From assembly GCF_001613505.1 (NCBI RefSeq), contig NZ_BDCM01000006.1, positions 62,001-126,000 of the forward strand: DNA of 64,000 nucleotides, written 5' to 3'. Source of the stretch: Nocardia mikamii NBRC 108933 (GTDB lineage: Bacteria; Actinomycetota; Actinomycetes; Mycobacteriales; Mycobacteriaceae). This document shows positions 49,526 to 58,088 of the stretch, in pieces. A model generated the notes under the pieces. It ran no database searches and was not told where the DNA came from. It saw only the letters and a program-made list of their open reading frames with translations. Made by a program: the position numbers and the translations under genes. How positions within the stretch are numbered: the stretch's first letter is position 1; every line of letters starts with the position of its first letter.

Positions 49526-49645
49526 GTGTCGACGCCACCGACAACCTCACCGAAACCGACGCCGTTACCCGGTTCGCCCTGGTATCAACCCCGCACCAGC
49601 TATGGTTCAGTTATTGATCCACACCGCATCGAGGCAGGAGTCGTC

Positions 49646-49903
49646 GTGGCGAAGTTGGAGATCAACAGAAAGTCCGAGCTCTCCCGCCGAGAAGTGTCCG
49701 AGCGGCTCATCGCGATCGGACAGGCCCTTGCCGCCGGCTCCGACGTGGAACTGGGATCCGAGGGCGACACGATCGATATCGTCGTCCCCGACCGCGTCCA
49801 CCTGGAACTCGAAATCGAGATCGACGGCGACGAAACCGAGATCGAGATCGAGATCAGCTGGCGTGAAGAACCTACCGGCGACTCGGTCGCCGACGGCCTG
49901 TAG
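49646..49903 (+). CDS. Amphi-Trp domain protein (85 aa)
   Basis: GTG 49646 has AGGAG 5 bases upstream, and the protein starts AKLEINRKSELSRREVSERL, continues IAIGQALAAGSDVELGSEG, and ends with an acidic beta segment of alternating E/I/D (LELEIEIDGDETEIEIEISW). This is the small amphi-Trp family, named for a conserved Trp, here in ISWREE. Function is unknown; members are often near lipid or stress genes. It follows the DAGK-like gene by 120 bases. Confidence 0.85.
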   Translation: MAKLEINRKSELSRREVSERLIAIGQALAAGSDVELGSEGDTIDIVVPDRVHLELEIEIDGDETEIEIEISWREEPTGDSVADGL

Positions 49904-50127
49904 GCATGCGGTGCCGGAAGTCCCAGAACCGGCAGATCGGCCACTGCACGGTGTGGGAAAGGCAGGCGGCCAGAATGATCAGCCGATGCCGCAAGCGCAC
50001 CGGAAAGCCGTGGTACTCGATGGTGCGCAGGCCGATGTGGTGGAGTCTTGACTGCCGTTGAATCGAGTACCACGCTGGAAATGCAGCATATATAATCCAG
50101 CGCTCTATTCGAGGAGACGATGGAGCT

Positions 50128-50625
50128 ATGTCCAGCGAACATCTGTCCGAAGAGCCTCAATCGCAACGAGGAGCCAAAGGCTCGCGAGACACAGGGTCGG
50201 AAACACCGGGCGGCGGCTCGACCGATCGCCCAGCCGGCACATTCGACCAGGAAGAAGTCACGTCGACTCGGGACCACAACCCAGCCGAAGACGACATTGC
50301 CACCACGGGGACGCTCCCTCCCGCGGACACCGAACCGGCAATCCCGCCCTACGAAGGCCGCCGAACGAGCACAGGAGAGATCGCCGGCGCCACCGCACAG
50401 GACAGCGACGCCGAGACCGGGGGCGCGAAACACCCGGTGACCGACTCGGAGTTCAAATCCCCGGCCCCTGAGAAGACTCCCGGCGGGGCCACCGCCGCGC
50501 CCGCCGAAGAGAAACCCGCGTCGCAGGCCCCCGAAACCGACGCCACCGACGAAGGCGTGGAGGGTGGCCATCACGGTGGCGTGCGCAGAGCCGAGGACCA
50601 GCCTCGCGAATCCCGGCCGCGGTAA
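50128..50625 (+). CDS. Low-complexity, probably disordered protein (165 aa)
   Basis: ATG 50128 follows GGAG closely (ATGGAGCTATG). The sequence is rich in Glu, Asp, Thr, Pro, Gly and Ala with few hydrophobics, so it is predicted to be unfolded. It ends with HHGGVRRAEDQP. Plus-strand codon use and the ribosome binding site favour it over the minus-strand frame. I recognise no domain. Confidence 0.6.
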   Translation: MSSEHLSEEPQSQRGAKGSRDTGSETPGGGSTDRPAGTFDQEEVTSTRDHNPAEDDIATTGTLPPADTEPAIPPYEGRRTSTGEIAGATAQDSDAETGGAKHPVTDSEFKSPAPEKTPGGATAAPAEEKPASQAPETDATDEGVEGGHHGGVRRAEDQPRESRPR

Positions 50626-50871
50626 CCCACCGGCCCCGTTCGAATGAAGGACATGCCCCGGCCCGAGTTCGGGCCGTAGTCGCCGCTGCGCGGTTGCGGC
50701 ACAGCAACTTTCGGGCTCGAGCGGGTAGACCGGTCTGTCATCGGAGTGAAGGCGGGTAGACGGAGGTCACCGCTGGCGACCATGCGGCTTCGGGAGCAAA
50801 TCCGATCCGCGATCGAAACTCGATACGGCCCGGAGTGTTGACCCGCGGCATCGCTTTGGCTACTCTCTGAT

Positions 50872-50890
50872 CATATGACTTAGTCGTATG
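50872..50890. promoter_or_regulatory. 19-bp palindromic operator candidate, site 1
   Basis: CATATGACTTAGTCGTATG is a near-perfect palindrome (8 of 9 pairs). It lies 26 bases before the start of the small LPCERL gene. The same pattern, CAnnTGAnTnAG, occurs at 52588-52606 and 61992-62010. Confidence 0.55.
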
Positions 50891-50915
50891 AATCCGATGG
50901 GCGAGGGAAGCTTCG

Positions 50916-51143
50916 ATGCGTTTCGCGGATCCGCAACCGTCCGACAGTGATGTGCACCTCCGAATCTGGCTGGGCGACATGGCTTTCGACTTCCGCGCTA
51001 CCCGTGCGGCAGCCCACACGTTCTTCACCGAATGGGGACATCGACGCCGGGAGGCCATCGAGCTGGTTGTCGAAACACTTTGCGACCCAAGACTTTTGCC
51101 ACGCCTTCCGTGCGAGCGATTGTTTCACGATCCGGCGAGCTGA
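50916..51143 (+). CDS. Small protein ending in an LPCERL motif, paralogue of 10243-10488 (75 aa)
   Basis: ATG 50916 follows GAGGGAAG. The protein has DSDVHLRIWLGDMAFDFRAT and HTFFTEWGHRRREAIELVVE, and ends PRLLPRLPCERLFHDPAS. It aligns with the 81-aa protein at 10243-10488 in the DV-LR start, an AA-x-x-F-x-x-(Y/E)W helix and the PRLPCERL tail. The function is unknown. A palindromic operator candidate lies just upstream and a zinc-ribbon gene follows 74 bases downstream. Confidence 0.65.
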   Translation: MRFADPQPSDSDVHLRIWLGDMAFDFRATRAAAHTFFTEWGHRRREAIELVVETLCDPRLLPRLPCERLFHDPAS

Positions 51144-51217
51144 GCTGGTATCCGAGTCCACTCCCGTTCGCGAGGAAGCCACGTCGGTCGGGAATCCGAA
51201 CTTCGAGGGACACAGAT

Positions 51218-51490
51218 ATGGAAATCCATCGTCAGGCGGGCGTCGCGGTATCGATGCCGTCGACGCTCGTCGTACAGCAACGATCGCGAGAAGTTCTCGA
51301 TCACTTCGAGGTCTGCCCCGCATGCGGCTACGCCGCACACGCATACCTGACAACCACGTACTACGCGGACGGCAGGACCACCGTCACCACGCGTGGGACA
51401 TGCGGACTCCCCTGCGGTTGGTCCGGCCCCACCGAAGTGCGGAAGATGACCGGACCGACTCGCCGCGAACCGATTTCGCGCAATCGCTGA
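51218..51490 (+). CDS. Small zinc-ribbon-like protein (90 aa)
   Basis: ATG 51218 follows CGAGGGA. The central motif FEVCPACGYAAHAYL and a later TRGTCGLPCGWSGP give two Cys pairs (CPAC and C-x-x-x-C), the pattern of a zinc ribbon. The region between has beta character (TTYYADGRTTVTT). The family is not recognised. It follows the LPCERL gene and converges on the hydrolase at 51543. Confidence 0.6.
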   Translation: MEIHRQAGVAVSMPSTLVVQQRSREVLDHFEVCPACGYAAHAYLTTTYYADGRTTVTTRGTCGLPCGWSGPTEVRKMTGPTRREPISRNR

Positions 51491-51542
51491 CGGTGGAGTG
51501 CGGCGTACGACTCGCCACGCGGCGTGCCACAGGAGATGCGCA

Positions 51543-52505
51543 TCAATCGCCGAAGTGTGTGTCGAGATGGTGCGCCGCGTCGGCGACAGCACGCCTGGCC
51601 TTGTCGATGACGGCCACCTCGGTGAAGAAGCCGTGCGGGACACCGTCGTACTGGCGGATTTCCACCTCGGCGCCGGCGCGCGCCGCCGTTGCGGCGAAAT
51701 GCTCGTAGTTCGACCTCGTGACGTCCACCTCGGCCGCCACCAGCAAGGTCGGCGGCAGCGCGTGCAGCGTCGTCGACAGGATGGGCACAGCGCGCGGATC
51801 CAGATCCGCTTCCCCGCCCGCGGCGTAATTCGACCAGAACCACAGCGCGTCGGTCTTGCAGAGGACCGGCGCGTGCTCGAAGGCGTCCCAGGACGGGCCC
51901 GTGTGGGCGTTCGACGTCGCAGGGTAGGCCAGGACGAGCGCCCTCGGTGCGGCGCGGCGCGCTTCGGCCAACGCGGTGCAGACCGACAGCGCGAGATTTC
52001 CACCGGCGCTGTCACCGGCCAGGGCGATCCGGGATGGGTCGACACCGAGTGACCCGGCCTCGCGCCGGACCCACTCGTAGGTCCGGAGGCAATCGTCGGC
52101 AGCCGCCGGAAAGACATGTTCGGGAGCGCGCCGATAGTCCACCGAGATGACGACGCACCCGGCCTCGACACACAGCAATCTGCAGACATCGTCGACGCCG
52201 TTCAATGTGCCCACCACGAACCCGCCGCCGTGGATGTAGATCAAGGCGGGCAGTTCGGATGCGGACGACGGGCGGTAACACCGCACTCGCAGCGGACCGC
52301 CGGGACCGTCGACGATCCGCTCTTCGACGTTGTGCACCGGCCGTATCGGCTGTGGGGCGGGGTCGACCGTGTCGAAGATCGACCGCACGCCCGCCACCCC
52401 GTACCGGGCGTACGGGGGTTCCGGCGCCTGATCGAGCAGCGCTTGCGCGAGCGTGCGCGCGTCCTCGTCGAGCAGGTCGAGCATCGCGGTTACGGACAGG
52501 CCCAT
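51543..52505 (-). CDS. HSL-family alpha/beta hydrolase (320 aa)
   Basis: Start ATG 52505 with AAGGAGG 5 bases upstream; the frame extends to 52526 without need. The oxyanion motif is LIYIHGGGFVVGTLNG, then VISVDYRRAPEHVFPAA and the nucleophile elbow IALAGDSAGGNLALSV; the last His is in YDGVPHGFF. It is a typical HSL-type carboxylesterase. It is divergent from the gamma-glutamylation operon and shares the 52506-52629 promoter region containing the second operator candidate, so it is probably part of the same pathway. Confidence 0.88.
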   Translation of the reverse strand: MGLSVTAMLDLLDEDARTLAQALLDQAPEPPYARYGVAGVRSIFDTVDPAPQPIRPVHNVEERIVDGPGGPLRVRCYRPSSASELPALIYIHGGGFVVGTLNGVDDVCRLLCVEAGCVVISVDYRRAPEHVFPAAADDCLRTYEWVRREAGSLGVDPSRIALAGDSAGGNLALSVCTALAEARRAAPRALVLAYPATSNAHTGPSWDAFEHAPVLCKTDALWFWSNYAAGGEADLDPRAVPILSTTLHALPPTLLVAAEVDVTRSNYEHFAATAARAGAEVEIRQYDGVPHGFFTEVAVIDKARRAVADAAHHLDTHFGD

Positions 52506-52587
52506 CCGAGCCTCCTTCCAGGCCACCTACCACCTCGCTTCGTCGCACGAAGCGGGTCGCGGGTATTGACAGGACACCCGATTAGAT

Positions 52588-52606
52588 CACATGATTAAGT
52601 CACATG
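52588..52606. promoter_or_regulatory. 19-bp palindromic operator candidate, site 2 (catabolic operon promoter)
   Basis: CACATGATTAAGTCACATG sits in the divergent promoter between the hydrolase and the catabolic operon. It also contains a direct repeat TCACATGA (52587-52594 and 52600-52607). It matches the pattern at 50872-50890 and 61992-62010. Confidence 0.6.
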
Positions 52607-52629
52607 ACCACAGCTGCAGAGAGGCAGAC

Positions 52630-53268
52630 ATGTCCGATTCAACGAGTCACGCGGTGACCGGCAACGTGGCGGTGATAGACCGCCCCACCCCGATGGTTCT
52701 GTCGGTGGCGCGTCGTCTTCGCGACGCGTTTGCCCGTGGTGCGACGTTCACCGCGACCGACGACGTCAGGACGGTCCGCCTGTCTTCGGCCACCGACGCG
52801 CAGCAGGCCTTCGTCACCTTCGCCGGCACGGAGATCACCGTCGCCGCCGACAGCGGCGCCGAGCCGGACCTCAGCTGGGAGGTGCACTGGCCCGATCCGG
52901 TGCCGGCCGAGACCCCGGGCGAGGCGCTGGACGGCTTCGCGAAAGAGATGCAGGTGTTGCTGTCGGGTGCGGACATCGACTGGCGCTCGGCGGCGGAGTC
53001 TTTCTGGGAGCGCGCGAGCGCGCTCCGCGGAATGCCGGGCGGCCTCGGTATCTACTGCTTCGACGAGAACGAATTCGCCGCGTTCGGCGACGTCGAGAAC
53101 AACGGCTATTCGTTCCTCGGCTCGGCGGCCGCGCTGTCGCGCATGTTCGGCGGCCGGACGCTGGTCATGGAAGAACTCCAAGGCGGTGAGCTGGCGCTGC
53201 ACGGCTCGCTGTCCGATCTCTCGGCGCTCGTCGGCGCCAATCTGAAGGTGGTGTGCGGTGAGCTCTGA
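52630..53268 (+). CDS. Uncharacterised first gene of the gamma-glutamylation operon (212 aa)
   Basis: ATG 52630 follows GAGAGGC. The protein begins MSDSTSHAVTGNVAVIDRPT and has two similar halves with SCP2-like features: residues about 25-95 (VLSVARRLRDAFARGATFT, DLSWEVHWPD) and residues about 155-212 (GYSFLGSAAALSRMFGG, GSLSDLSALVGANLKVV). The terminal pattern S-L-S-D-L-x-x-L-V-G-A resembles sterol-carrier-2 domains. I do not recognise a catalytic motif. The glutamine-synthetase-like gene starts within its last codons (GTG 53258), so the two proteins are probably partners. Confidence 0.65.
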   Translation: MSDSTSHAVTGNVAVIDRPTPMVLSVARRLRDAFARGATFTATDDVRTVRLSSATDAQQAFVTFAGTEITVAADSGAEPDLSWEVHWPDPVPAETPGEALDGFAKEMQVLLSGADIDWRSAAESFWERASALRGMPGGLGIYCFDENEFAAFGDVENNGYSFLGSAAALSRMFGGRTLVMEELQGGELALHGSLSDLSALVGANLKVVCGEL

Positions 53269-54625
53269 CCGTTTCGAAGACATGAACTCCGTGTCGCGCG
53301 TGCGTCTCGAGGCGACCAACCATGACGGCGTCCTGATCGGCAAGACGCTCTCCGCCGCGAAGTACCGATCGTGCCGGGGGAAGGGCATCACACTCCCCGA
53401 CCTGGCCCTGGGCTTGGACCTCAACAATCATTCCGCTCTCGGGTTCGGTTTCCCGGCATGGCGGCGCGACGGTCTGATGACCGACATCGAGCTGCGGCCG
53501 GACGAGAGCACGCTGATCGAATGGAAGCCCGGCATGGCTTCGGTGATCGGTGACCTGTGGACTCTGCGGGGCGAGCCCGTGCAGGCAGATCCCCGGCAGG
53601 CGCTCAAGCGGATCGCGGCCGCGTACACCGAGCGCGGTCTGAACATCCTGGCGTGCGTGGAGATCGAAGCGACGGTCTTCCAGGAGTCCGTCGAGCAGGC
53701 GCGCGCACAGCAGTACCAGAACCTCACGCCGCTCGGAGGCACCGCCGGAGCCGCGCTGGTCCATGCGAAGTCTCCGGATTACACGGAGTACGTGGAAGCG
53801 GTCGCCGCTCGCTTCGATGAGATCGGCATTCCGTGGGAGGCGTGGTCCGACGAGGCCGCGAGCGGTCAGATCGAGTTCAACATCGCCCCGGCCGATCCGG
53901 TCACGGCCGCGGACCGGTGGGCACGCGCCCGTCAGGTCATGCGCGAGGTCGCCTACTCCCTGGGGCGTTCGGTGACCTTCATGTCGAAGTGGTCCGCGGA
54001 GTACGGGCAGGGCGCCCACCTCAACGTCTCGGTCAGCGACGAGAACGGCAACATCTTCTTCGACGCGAACGAGCCGAAGGTTCCGAGTGAGCGGATGCTG
54101 CACTTCCTCGGTGGCGTGATGAGCACGCTCGAGGCATCGACCAGCTTCGCCCTGCCGACCATCACCGCCTACCGGCGGCTGCAGGAGCTCGAAGGGCCGC
54201 CGACCACCCAGACCTGGGGTGTCGCGAACAAATCGTGTGCTGTTCGCGCGGTGCTGGCCGGCGCCTCGGCCACCCGCCTGGAGTACCGGCTGCCGTCCGC
54301 GGATTCGAACGTGTACTCCACGCTGGCCGCGTTCCTGGCCGGTGGCCTGCTGGGACTCGACGAGAAGTCGGCGCCTCCCCCACCCTTCGAGCAGATGGCG
54401 TGGGCGCTGGCGCCGGGTGTCGTTCCCGCGGTCCCGAAGAACCTCTACGACGCGGTCACCGCGCTGGAAGCCGACGACCAGCTGCGCCGGTATCTCGGAG
54501 ACGAATTCATCGACTACTGGATCGGCCTTCGTCGCTGGGAGTGGCTGTCGTTCCACACCGAAACCGAACGCGACGACGACCAGATCTCGGTCTGGGAGTC
54601 CCTGCGCTACTTCGAGCTCGCATGA
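53258..54625 (+). CDS. Glutamine-synthetase-like gamma-glutamylamide ligase (455 aa)
   Basis: GTG 53258 overlaps the previous gene; ATG 53282 is an alternative. GS motifs include the metal-binding ACVEIEATVF (about residue 134), GQIEFNIAP, FMSKWSAEYGQGAHLNVS (equivalent to the H-containing FMPKP...GSGMHxHxS segment) and TRLEYRLPSADSNVYSTLAA (the R-x-E-x-R-x-P block near residue 340). The length and divergence from true GS match PuuA/IpuC-type ligases, which join glutamate and an amine. The neighbouring dehydrogenases and hydrolase support this role over ammonia assimilation. Confidence 0.85.
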   Translation: MSSDRFEDMNSVSRVRLEATNHDGVLIGKTLSAAKYRSCRGKGITLPDLALGLDLNNHSALGFGFPAWRRDGLMTDIELRPDESTLIEWKPGMASVIGDLWTLRGEPVQADPRQALKRIAAAYTERGLNILACVEIEATVFQESVEQARAQQYQNLTPLGGTAGAALVHAKSPDYTEYVEAVAARFDEIGIPWEAWSDEAASGQIEFNIAPADPVTAADRWARARQVMREVAYSLGRSVTFMSKWSAEYGQGAHLNVSVSDENGNIFFDANEPKVPSERMLHFLGGVMSTLEASTSFALPTITAYRRLQELEGPPTTQTWGVANKSCAVRAVLAGASATRLEYRLPSADSNVYSTLAAFLAGGLLGLDEKSAPPPPFEQMAWALAPGVVPAVPKNLYDAVTALEADDQLRRYLGDEFIDYWIGLRRWEWLSFHTETERDDDQISVWESLRYFELA

Positions 54626-56106
54626 CCGGCGACGAACACGTGCGGGCTCTGGCCGCCGCTGTCCCCACATCCTTCGGGATGTGGGAGGGCGGGACGTGGG
54701 CCGATGCGAGCAACTCCGAGACCCTCCCCCTGCGCGATCCGTGGGCGGGCGAGCAGTTCACCACCGTGCCCGCCGCCACCGCCGCCGATGTCGATCGCAT
54801 AGTCGAGAATGCCCGGGCCGCCTTCGACAGCGGTGTGTGGTCGCGGATGGCGCCGACGGCGCGGGGCCGCGTCCTGATCGCCTGGGCGGACCTGATCGAG
54901 CGGGATGCCGATCAACTCGCCGTGCTGATCTCCCGCGAGATGGGAAAGCCGTTCCACCAGGCCCGCGACTTCGAGCTCGCCTCCGCGGTACGGAATCTCC
55001 GCTGGTACGGCGAGCTGGCGGACAAGCTGATGGACGAGTCTCCGCGTGGCCTCCAGGACGCGCTTGCTCTGGTGACGCGCGAGCCGCTCGGTGTGGTGGC
55101 CGCCATCACGCCGTGGAACTTTCCGATCAGCCTCGCCATGCTCAAACTCGCGCCGGCGCTGACGGCGGGAAACAGCGTCGTGCTCAAGCCCGCGTTGCAG
55201 ACCTCGGCGTCCTCGCTGCGCTTGGCCGAGCTGAGCAGTCTGGCCGGACTTCCCGACGGGGTGCTGCAGGTGGTCACCGGACGCGGCGCGACCGTGGGCA
55301 CGGCGCTGAGCCGGCACCACAGCGTCGCCTGCGTGACCTTCACCGGATCGACCGAGGTCGGTCTGCGGCTACTCGCCGACTCCGCGGTCTCCAACGGGAA
55401 GCCGGTATCCCTCGAACTCGGTGGAAAGTCACCGAACATCATCTTCGCCGACGCCCCCGATCTCGAACAGGCCGTTCGCACCGCGACCTGGGCGTTCACC
55501 TTCAACACCGGGCAGATGTGCACCGCCGGGTCGCGGCTGTTCGTGGAGCAGCCGGTGTACGACCAGGTGGTCGCCGGTGTGTGTGCTCAGGTCTCGACCC
55601 TCACGATGGGCGATCCGCTCGACCCGAATACCGTGCTCGGCCCGCTGAGCAGCCGCAACCAGTGCGACACCGTCCTCGAATTCGTCAAATCCGGTGTGCG
55701 CGACGGAGCCACGCTGTTGGCGGGCCGGGAACAGCCGCTCGACGAGGAGCGCTCCCTGGTCGCGCCGGCGGTCTTCGTCGACACGAACCCGTCGATGCAG
55801 ATCACGCGCGCGGAGATCTTCGGGCCCGTCGTGTGCATCCAGCCGTTCCGCGACGAGGAGGAAGCGCTCCGGCTCGCCAATGACACCGATTTCGGGCTCG
55901 GCGCGTCGGTGTGGACCCGCGACGTCTCGCGGATCCACCGGATGGCAAGGGGACTCGATGCCGGGAACGTCTGGGTCAACTCCTACGAGGAAGGCGTGCC
56001 GTCGACACCTTTCGCGGGCCGGAAGCTGTCCGGCAACGGCGCCGACAAAGGCACCTACGCCCTGGACAAGTACTCCCAGCTGAAGACGACCTGGATCACC
56101 CTCTAG
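54622..56106 (+). CDS. Aldehyde dehydrogenase (PuuC/IpuH-like, 494 aa)
   Basis: ATG 54622 overlaps the GS-like stop (ATGA). The catalytic Cys is in FNTGQMCTAGSRLFV (about residue 300), and the general base Glu is in VSLELGGKSPNIIF (about 265). The NAD site shows VAAITPWNFPISLAML and FTGSTEVG. In gamma-glutamylation pathways this enzyme oxidises a gamma-glutamyl-aminoaldehyde to its acid. The specific aldehyde is inferred from context. Confidence 0.92.
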   Translation: MTGDEHVRALAAAVPTSFGMWEGGTWADASNSETLPLRDPWAGEQFTTVPAATAADVDRIVENARAAFDSGVWSRMAPTARGRVLIAWADLIERDADQLAVLISREMGKPFHQARDFELASAVRNLRWYGELADKLMDESPRGLQDALALVTREPLGVVAAITPWNFPISLAMLKLAPALTAGNSVVLKPALQTSASSLRLAELSSLAGLPDGVLQVVTGRGATVGTALSRHHSVACVTFTGSTEVGLRLLADSAVSNGKPVSLELGGKSPNIIFADAPDLEQAVRTATWAFTFNTGQMCTAGSRLFVEQPVYDQVVAGVCAQVSTLTMGDPLDPNTVLGPLSSRNQCDTVLEFVKSGVRDGATLLAGREQPLDEERSLVAPAVFVDTNPSMQITRAEIFGPVVCIQPFRDEEEALRLANDTDFGLGASVWTRDVSRIHRMARGLDAGNVWVNSYEEGVPSTPFAGRKLSGNGADKGTYALDKYSQLKTTWITL

Positions 56107-56202
56107 ACCCGGGCCGGATTGCGGCCATCGCAGCAGACACAGTGCCGCCAGCGGTGCGGTAGGTAGCAGCCACGCACCAACGGCCAGAGCGGAGACAGGT
56201 TT

Positions 56203-57309
56203 ATGCCAGTGAATATCACCGCCGCCGTGCTCAATACGGCGCCGGGAAAGCTCGAGCTGGAAACGCTCGTCCTGGACGATCCCGGTCCGGACGAGGTGCT
56301 CATCGATGTGCGGTACGCGGGATTGTGCCGTTCCGACCTCCACGAGATCGAAGGCGCGTGGCCGGCCACCTGCCCGACCCTCCTGGGTCACGAGGCATCC
56401 GGTGTGGTTCGCGGCGTCGGTGATCGGGTCGCCACCCTGCGCCCCGGCGACCACGTGGTGACCTGCTTGAGCATCTACTGCGGGGAATGCCGGTTCTGCC
56501 TGTCCGGCCGGATGACCCTGTGTACCCGCCGTAGCTCCCTGGGGAGCCGGTCGCAACCCGTCCTGGTCAACGCGCGAGGACAGTCCGTGCACCCGACCGC
56601 GCGGCTCGGGACGTTCGCCGAGGCGACGGTGGTGCACGAGCACTCGGCGGTACGCATTCCCGACACGATGCCCCTGGCCGCCGCCTCGATCCTCGGATGC
56701 GCGGTGGTGACCGGGTTGAGCTCGGTATTCCGCAGCGCGCGTGTGGAACCCGGGTCGACGGTCGCCGTCGTGGGCTGCGGTGGCATCGGCGTCGCGGCGA
56801 TCCAGGGCGCTCGGCTTGCGGGTGCTCGCGAGATCATCGCCGTCGACGCGGTCGAGGCCCGGTTGACCGATGCCGTGAAGTTCGGGGCCACCGCGACTGT
56901 GCGAGCCGGGTCCGGCGACACGGTGGCGGCGGTGCGGGAGCTGACTCAGGGCGGGGTCGACTATTCGTTCGAGGCCGTCGGGCTCGCCGCCACCGTGGAG
57001 CAGGCGTTCGCGATGCTGGGCCCGGGCGGCACGGCCACCGTGGTCGGTCTGGTTCCGGACAGTCAGCCGATATCGCTGCGCGCCTCGGAGCTGTTCCTGC
57101 TCGAGAAGCGGCTGCAGGGAGCGCTGATGGGCTCGAATCAATTCCCGGCCGACATCCCCGGCTACGTCCGGTATTACGAGCAGGGCCGGCTGAATCTCGA
57201 CGACATGGTGTCGGCGATCGTGAGCCTGGAGCAGATCAACGAGGGTTTCGAGCTCATGAGAAACGCCGGCGGCACGCGGGTGGTCGCGCGCATCGGGGGT
57301 GACTCGTGA
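56203..57309 (+). CDS. Zinc-dependent alcohol dehydrogenase (368 aa)
   Basis: ATG 56203 lies 96 bases after the aldehyde dehydrogenase gene. The catalytic zinc ligands are in YAGLCRSDLHEIEG (Cys) and LGHEASGVVRGVG (His). The structural zinc cluster is CGECRFCLSGRMTLC, and the nucleotide-binding motif is VAVVGCGGIGVAAIQGA. Medium-chain dehydrogenases like this oxidise primary or secondary alcohols with NAD. In the proposed pathway it would oxidise a gamma-glutamyl-amino alcohol to the aldehyde used by the previous gene. Its stop overlaps the hydrolase start. Confidence 0.9.
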   Translation: MPVNITAAVLNTAPGKLELETLVLDDPGPDEVLIDVRYAGLCRSDLHEIEGAWPATCPTLLGHEASGVVRGVGDRVATLRPGDHVVTCLSIYCGECRFCLSGRMTLCTRRSSLGSRSQPVLVNARGQSVHPTARLGTFAEATVVHEHSAVRIPDTMPLAAASILGCAVVTGLSSVFRSARVEPGSTVAVVGCGGIGVAAIQGARLAGAREIIAVDAVEARLTDAVKFGATATVRAGSGDTVAAVRELTQGGVDYSFEAVGLAATVEQAFAMLGPGGTATVVGLVPDSQPISLRASELFLLEKRLQGALMGSNQFPADIPGYVRYYEQGRLNLDDMVSAIVSLEQINEGFELMRNAGGTRVVARIGGDS

Positions 57310-58079
57310 AGCCCGTCATCGCGATCACCGGCCGGCGGATCTCCGCCGAAACGCTCGTGGGCGTCGACAGCCGCTGGGCAGCATGCCGAGCCGACATGTT
57401 CTGGGCCGAGTTCGACTTGAAGATCTCCGAGGCCGGTGGCATTCCCGTCCTGCTTCCCTACGAGTCCGCGGGGCCCGAAGTCATCGCACGCGTCGACGCA
57501 TTGGTGATGACCGGCGGCCAGGACGTCGACCCCGAACTCTGGGGTGGACCACCTTCCCCGCCCAACTCGACCGGCGGCGAGGTACTGACGATCGACCGGC
57601 GCCGCGACGAGTACGAGATCGCCCTGGTACGTCACGCCATCGCGCGCGGCATACCGGTGCTCGGGATATGTCGTGGCCTGCAGGTCCTCAACGTCGCGCT
57701 CGGCGGCACGCTGATTCCGGATCTGAGTGATCTGGGGATCAGGCACTACTCCCTCGCCGCTGTCCCCGACCGGCGCCCGGACCGCGAACACCCGGTCGAC
57801 TTCGCCGAGGGAACCCTCGCCGCGCGGCTCTACGGAGCACGGGCTCGAGTGAACTCGTGGCACCACCAAGCGGTCGATCGCCCCGGTGAAGGTCTGGTGG
57901 TTTCCGGCCGAGCCCCCGACGGCGTGGTCGAGGCCATCGAGCTGCCCGGTCGGCCGGTTCTCGGCCTGCAATGGCACCCCGAGGCCATCGTCGAGCTCGA
58001 CCCTTGTTTTCCCTGGCTTGTCGAGCAGGCACAGGTTGCCGAAGCAGTCGCCGCTTCCGCCGGCGAGCTCAACGATTAG
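57306..58079 (+). CDS. puuD: Class I glutamine amidotransferase-like gamma-glutamyl hydrolase (PuuD-like, 257 aa)
   Basis: GTG 57306 overlaps the ADH stop. The nucleophile Cys is in PVLGICRGLQVLNVALGG (about residue 122), with VMTGGQDVDPELWGG upstream and the catalytic His/Glu in LQWHPEAIV (about residue 224). These are the features of gamma-glutamyl-gamma-aminobutyrate hydrolase and IpuF-type enzymes. It would remove glutamate from the oxidised gamma-glutamylated product at the end of the pathway. Confidence 0.88.
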   Translation: MKPVIAITGRRISAETLVGVDSRWAACRADMFWAEFDLKISEAGGIPVLLPYESAGPEVIARVDALVMTGGQDVDPELWGGPPSPPNSTGGEVLTIDRRRDEYEIALVRHAIARGIPVLGICRGLQVLNVALGGTLIPDLSDLGIRHYSLAAVPDRRPDREHPVDFAEGTLAARLYGARARVNSWHHQAVDRPGEGLVVSGRAPDGVVEAIELPGRPVLGLQWHPEAIVELDPCFPWLVEQAQVAEAVAASAGELND

Positions 58080-58088
58080 GAGATGGAT

